From positions 110,927,001-110,991,000 of the forward strand of contig CM075344.1 of NCBI GenBank assembly GCA_037693485.1: 64,000 nucleotides of DNA, in the 5' to 3' direction. Within the stretch, counting starts at the first letter, position 1; each line of letters starts with the position of its first letter. The notes under the pieces were generated by a model. It had not been told where the DNA came from. It searched no databases and worked only from the letters and a program-made list of their open reading frames with translations. The translations under genes were made by a program, and so were the position numbers. Positions 58,743 to 64,000 of this stretch are shown piece by piece. Origin of the DNA: Kitagawia praeruptora (lineage: Eukaryota > Streptophyta > Magnoliopsida > Apiales > Apiaceae).

Positions 58743-59415
58743 TAAGTCAGTTGTGAACTTGTGATGTCCTCTGTTGTAGTGAACTTGTACTACAGTTTTA
58801 CAGTATTCATGATTATGATTTAGTGATTTATTATACATATCGCACTTCATGAAAAGTGAATGTATATATTGTCGAGTTTTTGATTTTATGGTGAAGATAT
58901 TTTATAATTATTATTATATTGTTGAGAGCTAATATTTTGTTTAACACATTTTTATATTTACTTATTAATTATTTGCACACTTGATTATTATTATATATAT
59001 AGTTATATATGTATATTAAGGTTTTGAAGTTACGAATTTATATAATATTTTAATAGTTAAATAATGATCTTATTACTCATATTTGCTAGCTTATTGGAGT
59101 TTAAACTGGTTTTATGTTTTAATGTTGTTGGAATATACATGAACAGGACACATGGATTTTATTATTATATATATTTGATTTGTTAAACTCGTGCACCAAC
59201 TAGGCAACTACCTTGTTTCTTGTTTCTGGTCTGGATTTTGTAGTCAGACTTGTACATGTGTTTTAATTATAATGTTATATAATTGATAGCCTATGTTTTG
59301 TTAGTGGTATTTTATAATTAAGTTAGTGGGTCATAAAATTTTGTATGTGTTATGATCTTCTGTATTGTGAAAGAAAATATTTTATAATAATTAATTATAT
59401 TTTGTAATTTTGTAT

Positions 59416-59432
59416 TAGATCGGGAGGGGGGC
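59416..59432 (+). other. Possible polypurine tract
   Basis: AGATCGGGAGGGGGGC lies directly before TGTTGACGGAG. A polypurine tract followed by TG is the usual boundary before an LTR. The other boundary and a primer binding site were not found, so this is tentative. Confidence 0.3.
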
Positions 59433-60735
59433 TGTTGACGGAGAAATTTGGTAACAACAAAATTCGAGGTACATCGCCGGAAACAAGATCTACAGTGGTG
59501 GTTTTTTGCCGAAAAAAGCGGTTGTGTGCGGTGGTTGTGTGTAATTGGTGGCTGAGATTGATAGGGTTAGTGGCGGCTATTTCAGAGCTCTCGACTTCCA
59601 ACCCCTCAATCGGCCTACGTACCCCGGTATTTATAGGGGATCAAGTCATACGTAGTTCTTGGAGAGCAAGAAACCCAAATGGGCTTGGATAACGGACCAG
59701 CTTCCGGAATGTTCTACTATGAGACCTAACCACAAAGGCCCAAGGCTCATCCAGGATCTCAAGACTTCACGGATAAGGAAACTTCCCCCGTCGAGGACTA
59801 GTTCTATCCGCTACCAGCTATTTCTTGATTTCAAGGATGCAGGTATAGCCGTGGTTTACCCAAAGTGCAGAACGCATCCATGTCCCCCGAATGAGAAGCA
59901 CCCACCAGATAGCAGGACAGGTGATCCAGAGCTTTTGGGTGCAAAGTGCAGGATTACTCCAAAGTTCCCCAATGAGGGCGCGCCCATTGGCTACAGGAAC
60001 AGAGCTCCCAAAGCACACACCAAAAAGTCCCCATCTTTCCACCTTAGGGCGCGCCCTTAGTGTCTAAGAAGGGTCCTTATATCCAGGCAAACCCCTGGAG
60101 GCCTTCTGCGACGGACATCCCCCTCCTGAGATACGATAGGAGGGAATTCTTCAACTTCTGGAATTCTAGCTTGAGTAGAATCCCAACTTGAGTAGAATCC
60201 TAGGAAAGATTTCTTCAATGTCTTCTCAGAAAATCAACTTGAATAGATTTGCCACCATGTTTTTGTATTTAGGGCGCGTCCTCTTTGTAGAAAAGGATAG
60301 GGCGCGGCCTGACTTCTCTATTACCTACCAAAACCATAATTAATCCTAGAATTCCCCAAATTGAACCCGTACTGGACCCGAATCCATCTTGAAATACCCG
60401 ATCCGAATTTTGGCTAAAACAACTACCCCCAATTCCATATGAAATCAGAGATAAAATATGGAATTCTCTTTAAAAATACAAAATTCCCACAATATTTCAT
60501 CAGGGCGCGCCTTGGACGAGGGCGCGTCCTCAGAATTCCAAACGGTTTACAGCTATAATCCACTATCTTTCCAAACCCCTATAAATACCCCCCTTCTTTC
60601 TTACTTTACTCTTTTTCTATTCTCTCTCTACAGAAAACATACTCCGGCTATTTCCAATTTTCCGAGCAAAAATCCGGCTAAACACAGCATTTTTCGTCGA
60701 TTCTCTTCCACAAATCATGTTCCAGAACTTCCAAG
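59433..60735 (+). mobile_element. LTR-like upstream region of a Transposase_28 retroelement unit
   Basis: A region of higher GC than its surroundings. It starts TGTTGACGGAG and contains copies of the GGGCGCGCCC motif (59976, 60047, 60272, 60300, 60503, 60520). It leads into a good TATA box (60579-60588) and a pyrimidine-rich start region. Its open frames (59435-59692 and 59659-60060) resemble no protein. I read it as LTR or promoter DNA of a large Ty3/gypsy-type or derived element. No PBS was identified. Confidence 0.4.
60579..60588 (+). promoter_or_regulatory. TATA box of the Transposase_28 gene
   Basis: CTATAAATAC followed by a C/T-rich stretch (CTTCTTTCTTACTTTACTC), a typical plant core promoter. 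The spliced leader and the coding exons follow in the same direction. Confidence 0.65.
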
Positions 60736-61195
60736 GTATGTTTTTATGCCCGCAATCTGTATTTTCACCGTGTATTTTGTCCGATTTTGTGATTCAACTG
60801 TTGGTTTTTTCTTCATGTTCTTCATGTTCTTTGTATATATGTGTGTATGTATGCATGTTTGATCCATTTTTGCTGTTATAACTCCTTCAAAATATGTTTC
60901 TGATAAATTGGTATTGTTAATCAATTCTCAGGGCGCGCCTTTGACACAGGGCGCGTCCTGGATTCTTCTGATACCATAATGTAACTTTAAAAGTTTGACT
61001 CTTCATGAAATCTTTCTTGGGCGCGCCTTCTATCCAGGACGCGTCTTCAATAGAAATCAGGGTAAAATATACAACATACCTTAGGTTTTTAGAATAGCTC
61101 TTGCAAACGTACTTCGATCTCAATTTGTAAAAACTTCTTCTGTTTATTTAATTCTTGAGCGCGCCCTAAGTCCCCTTTTTCATTTAATTTTGCAG
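60736..61195 (+). other. Leader intron of the Transposase_28 gene
   Basis: The donor AAG/GTATGTTTTTATG and acceptor TTTAATTTTGCAG/C are good plant splice sites between the TATA box and the first coding ATG. The intron contains four copies of the GGGCGCGCC motif (60931, 60949, 61019, 61157). Confidence 0.6.
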
Positions 61196-61361
61196 CTGGA
61201 GGGCGCGTCTCCGCCTTTTCACCCATTTAGGGAATTCAACGATCGTTTAGGGATCCATTCTCCATTGCCACCCCCCTTATCTCCTGAACATTATAGGAGC
61301 CCTTTCTCGTTTATTTCTCCTGAAGACAAGGCGCCTTATCGAAGATTTTAACGAAGGCAGG

Positions 61362-63704
61362 ATGAGTTTTTCCAGTGAAGATTCCCTTGATGGTATCCCC
61401 CTCAGCACTCAAATACTTGAAAAAACTCCAACACCACTACCTGAAAAGACTTCAAATCCCCTATACACAGATCCTTCTGACCACGATTTCACCCCAGACT
61501 CTAATTCTTCTAGCGATACACATTCTTCTGATACTTATTCTTCGGAGGGCGCGCCCTCAGCTTCTTCCATCTCACCCATGGCTGATTCCGAACCAACATA
61601 TCCACTACCTTCTCCTGTCCCGTTTGAACACTGGGAAGTCCTTGATGAAGAAATCGATATCGACTGGGGAAGATATGATGACATGCCCGAAAAAGAGAAA
61701 CATCAACTTAGAAAGAAACGGGGCAAACTTGCCTGTGTAAACATGTCTTCCATTGCTACAAGTGACGAAGTGGGATGGGCCATGCAGTATTATGGTCAAG
61801 AAGGAATTTGGGCCATCCCACATGCTCATCACCGCCCTCACATCTTCAATTATGGTAGAAATTTTAAAATTCCAAGGATGGTCTTAACCCCAAAGCTGGT
61901 AGCTCTTGGTGTGGGCGCGCCCTTACATCCCCACCTTCAACAAATACTAAGATGGTATGACATAGCACCCATCCAACTCTCCCCCAACAGCTACAAACTT
62001 GTGTTGGCTTTATTTATCCTTTATCATGATCTCGAATTAGGAACTCCCTCTATTCATGAAGTTAGCTATTTCTTCAGCCTTCGATAGTCCAGCATTGGTT
62101 ACTATTATCTTGTAATCAATAAACCTCACAACAACAAAGGTTTTTCTGAAGGAAGAATCAGTCATCTAAAGTTTTGGAAAGAACCCTTTTTCTATATCTG
62201 GGACGTTCCCCGAGTCCGGGTACAATTCAACACGAATCCTAGTAAGTGAGGGCGCGCCCTGTACTTTCCTTATCTTTTTAGTTTTCAACCATTTATTGAT
62301 TCCTTTGAATTCCAACAGATAAGATAACACAGAAAACGCTTGAAGGTGCGGCCTCAATTCGGGCAAAAGCCGTTCTGAAAGTTGCCTCAGAAAAATTCAA
62401 CCTCCAATCTTTAATCACAGAAGAAAACTTAAAGAGGGTCGGAATTTTATCTGATAAAGTTGGTCACATTTGCAAATTTAAAAAATTTAAGAAGGGAATT
62501 CCTGTTCCCACAATCTCATCTAGTAGTAGTGAGGATTCCGATTCTGATGAAGGTAATAGTTATAATGTAGGTTAGGGCGCGCCCTAACCATTTGTCTTTA
62601 TTACTTGTCCTAAATTTGTCGTGTTATACTTATTTAATCCCTTCTTTACCCAGGGCATGGCCTGACTCTTTTTCCTCTCTATCTTGCACAGATATGGCTC
62701 CCAGGATTCCTCGTGGATTTGGAGCTGCCAAGAAGAAGAATGACAAGGAAAAGAATATCAATCAAACAGGCACTTCTGACCCTAGGACGCGCCCTGCGCC
62801 AAAGAAAGACTTCTGTGACATAGTCACCCCATCTTCAGAATCCTTAAAGAGGAATGCCGACCCACAGGAACCTGACATCCACAAGGGCAAGAAGCCAAGA
62901 ACTGAGGGCGCGCCCTCGTATGTTGAGACTTTGATCGGCCCAGCTGCGGCTCCTCTTGTTAAGGAAAACGAAGTGGATTTTTGGCAAAATATGAATGCTG
63001 ATGAAGAATCTGAGTCCATGATTCGAGCATCTGCCCAGCTACTCATCCAATCTCTAGGGCGCGCCCAGAGAGTGCACAAAGAAAAACTCCATATCAATAG
63101 GCTTGAGACTGAGAACAGAAAATACTCAAAGATGGTTATCGAAAATGATAACAAATGGAAAAAAGAAAGCGATGCCAAAGATGCAGATATTGCCACCCTC
63201 AAGTTAGATCTTCAGAAATCTATTGATAATGGCTTATTTCTCAGCGACCATGTTGAGAGATTGAGAAAGCAAGTGGAGGAACTCCAAGCTCAGCAAGGTG
63301 CCCTAGAAATCGAAAAGGCTAAGTTACTAGAACAGAGAGAAGCCATTGAAGATGAAAACTTCGAAAAGGGTTTTAACTTCTATCTTATTGGCTTTCTAGC
63401 CAACGATCCTGACTATGACTGGGAGAAATTTGGACCTGATGCTGTTGAGGATGTGGCAAAGTTTAAAGTTGACCAAGCCGTAGCCATTAAGGCAAAAAGA
63501 GTGGAACTAGGATTAGAGGATGCTTCCGAGGGCGCGCCCTCTACTGAAAATGTTCAACACTCTCCTCCTGCAGTTATCCCTACTCAAAGCTCTCCTCCCG
63601 CAAATGTATCTCCCCTTACTACGGTTCGCCCAAACGATGCTCAGGATGCGCTTCTTTCACCTTCCAAGGTCATCCCTTCTTCTCCCCCTAAGGACGCGCC
63701 TTAG
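61362..63704 (+). pseudogene. Putative gypsy-type transposon protein (Transposase_28), one stop codon
   Basis: Three exons (61362-62241, 62319-62552, 62692-63704) join in frame through good GT-AG introns into about 708 codons. The N-terminus is Ser/Pro/Thr-rich. The middle matches the plant Transposase_28 family (PF04195): VALGVGAPLHPHLQQILRWY, DIAPIQLSPNSYKLVLALF, EVSYFFSLR, then YYYLVINK and PFFYIWDVPRV. The C-terminal part is a charged coiled coil (HVERLRKQVEELQAQQGAL). These proteins are encoded by retroelement-like units; their biochemical role is not known. A TAG at 62085-62087 stands where the following codons continue the family similarity, so this copy is interrupted once. Seven GGCGCGCC-type motifs lie inside the exons and often encode E-G-A-P-S. 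Confidence 0.75.
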
Positions 63705-64000
63705 GGTTTCAGTCTTTAAACTTGTTTCGTACATACTTTAACTTTTAAGGTACGGGTCCTTTGTAAAACCCTGCAAGTTGAAATTCCTAACCTTTAGTGC
63801 CTTTTGAACTTTGCTATGCTTATTACTTATCTCCATGTTTTTATTTGTTAAATTCTTCGAATTAGGGCGCGCCCTAACCGGGGGCGTGACCTCATTTAAG
63901 AAAATATCTTCAACTTAAACTTTAACTGTGATTTAATATCTTCAGGAATTCTTTAAATATAGGTTAAGGACGTGCCCTAAGGCATTTCCAGTATCCCTTT

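Larger units (their letters stand above)
59976..63977. repeat. Dispersed GGGCGCGCCC palindromes (about 23 copies)
   Basis: Copies or one- or two-base variants start at 59976, 60047, 60272, 60300, 60503, 60520, 60931, 60949, 61019, 61036, 61157, 61201, 61547, 61913, 62250, 62575, 62785, 62906, 63057, 63530, 63692, 63865 and 63968. They are often extended to AGGGCGCGCCCT or GAGGGCGCGCCCTC. They occur in the LTR-like region, leader, introns, exons and 3' region. I saw none in the other 59 kb of the window. Confidence 0.9.

Noticed and set aside
59435..60060. Plus-strand ORFs of 85 and 133 codons
   Set aside because: They are in LTR-like DNA upstream of the TATA box, are proline/basic-rich without a domain and overlap in different frames.
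61605..63202. Minus-strand ORFs opposite the Transposase_28 exons
   Set aside because: They are shadows of the plus-strand coding exons.

Overview
The window is nuclear DNA from a flowering plant, most likely a eudicot. The evidence is spliced genes with GT-AG introns, strongly AT-rich intergenic DNA, (TA)n tracts, plant-type LTR retrotransposons primed by initiator tRNA-Met, Helitrons, MITEs (Stowaway, PIF/Harbinger and Mutator types), an F-box associated protein, a BONZAI/copine relative and a plant SNF2 remodeller. The species cannot be fixed from the sequence alone. Most of the window is transposable-element DNA, with only a few likely functional genes between.

Layout. 1-1361: LTR and first gag codons of a Ty1/copia element on the minus strand, with a degenerate TCGAAT-motif array in U3. 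1390-2915: a large foldback structure with small hairpin repeats at its ends. 4588-6032: a 5'-truncated, frameshifted CCT4 (TCP-1 delta) pseudogene. 6221-7297: an intact F-box gene. 7500-10000: MITE-like elements, including a 515-bp palindrome and an element holding an ACC-rich minisatellite. 10508-13276: a decayed, 3'-truncated BONZAI/copine gene. 14335-17871: a chromovirus (Ty3/gypsy) with near-identical LTRs and a large internal deletion. It abuts a truncated second copy of the F-box gene (17872-18317). 18500-22900: MITEs, (TA)n tracts and a 328-bp duplicate of 3015-3342.

22905 to about 41117 looks like an autonomous Helitron on the minus strand. It holds a 13-exon RepHel gene (HUH Rep plus PIF1-type helicase, 34635-41117), two tandem RPA70-like genes (24679-26776 and about 27381-29832), a dead B3-domain fragment and the CTAG-type 3' end at 22905. 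It is interrupted by copia debris, an RNase-H-like fragment and 400-bp tandem repeats (30.5-34.5 kb). Rep would nick and join, the helicase would unwind, and the RPA-like proteins would plausibly coat the displaced strand.

43070-56750 (minus) is a many-exon SNF2/CHR24-like remodelling ATPase. Its introns hold a small Helitron and other repeats. Its 5' part carries a near-perfect inverted duplication of about 390 bp per arm that includes coding exons. A MITE with ATCCG subterminal repeats sits upstream of its TATA box. 58.3-58.7 kb holds a PIF/Harbinger MITE.

59433-64000 is a retroelement-like unit with a promoter, a spliced leader and a three-exon gene of the putative gypsy-type transposon family (Transposase_28). 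About 23 copies of a 10-bp palindrome, GGGCGCGCCC or a close variant, are scattered through its LTR-like part, introns and exons. This is the most unusual signal in the window.
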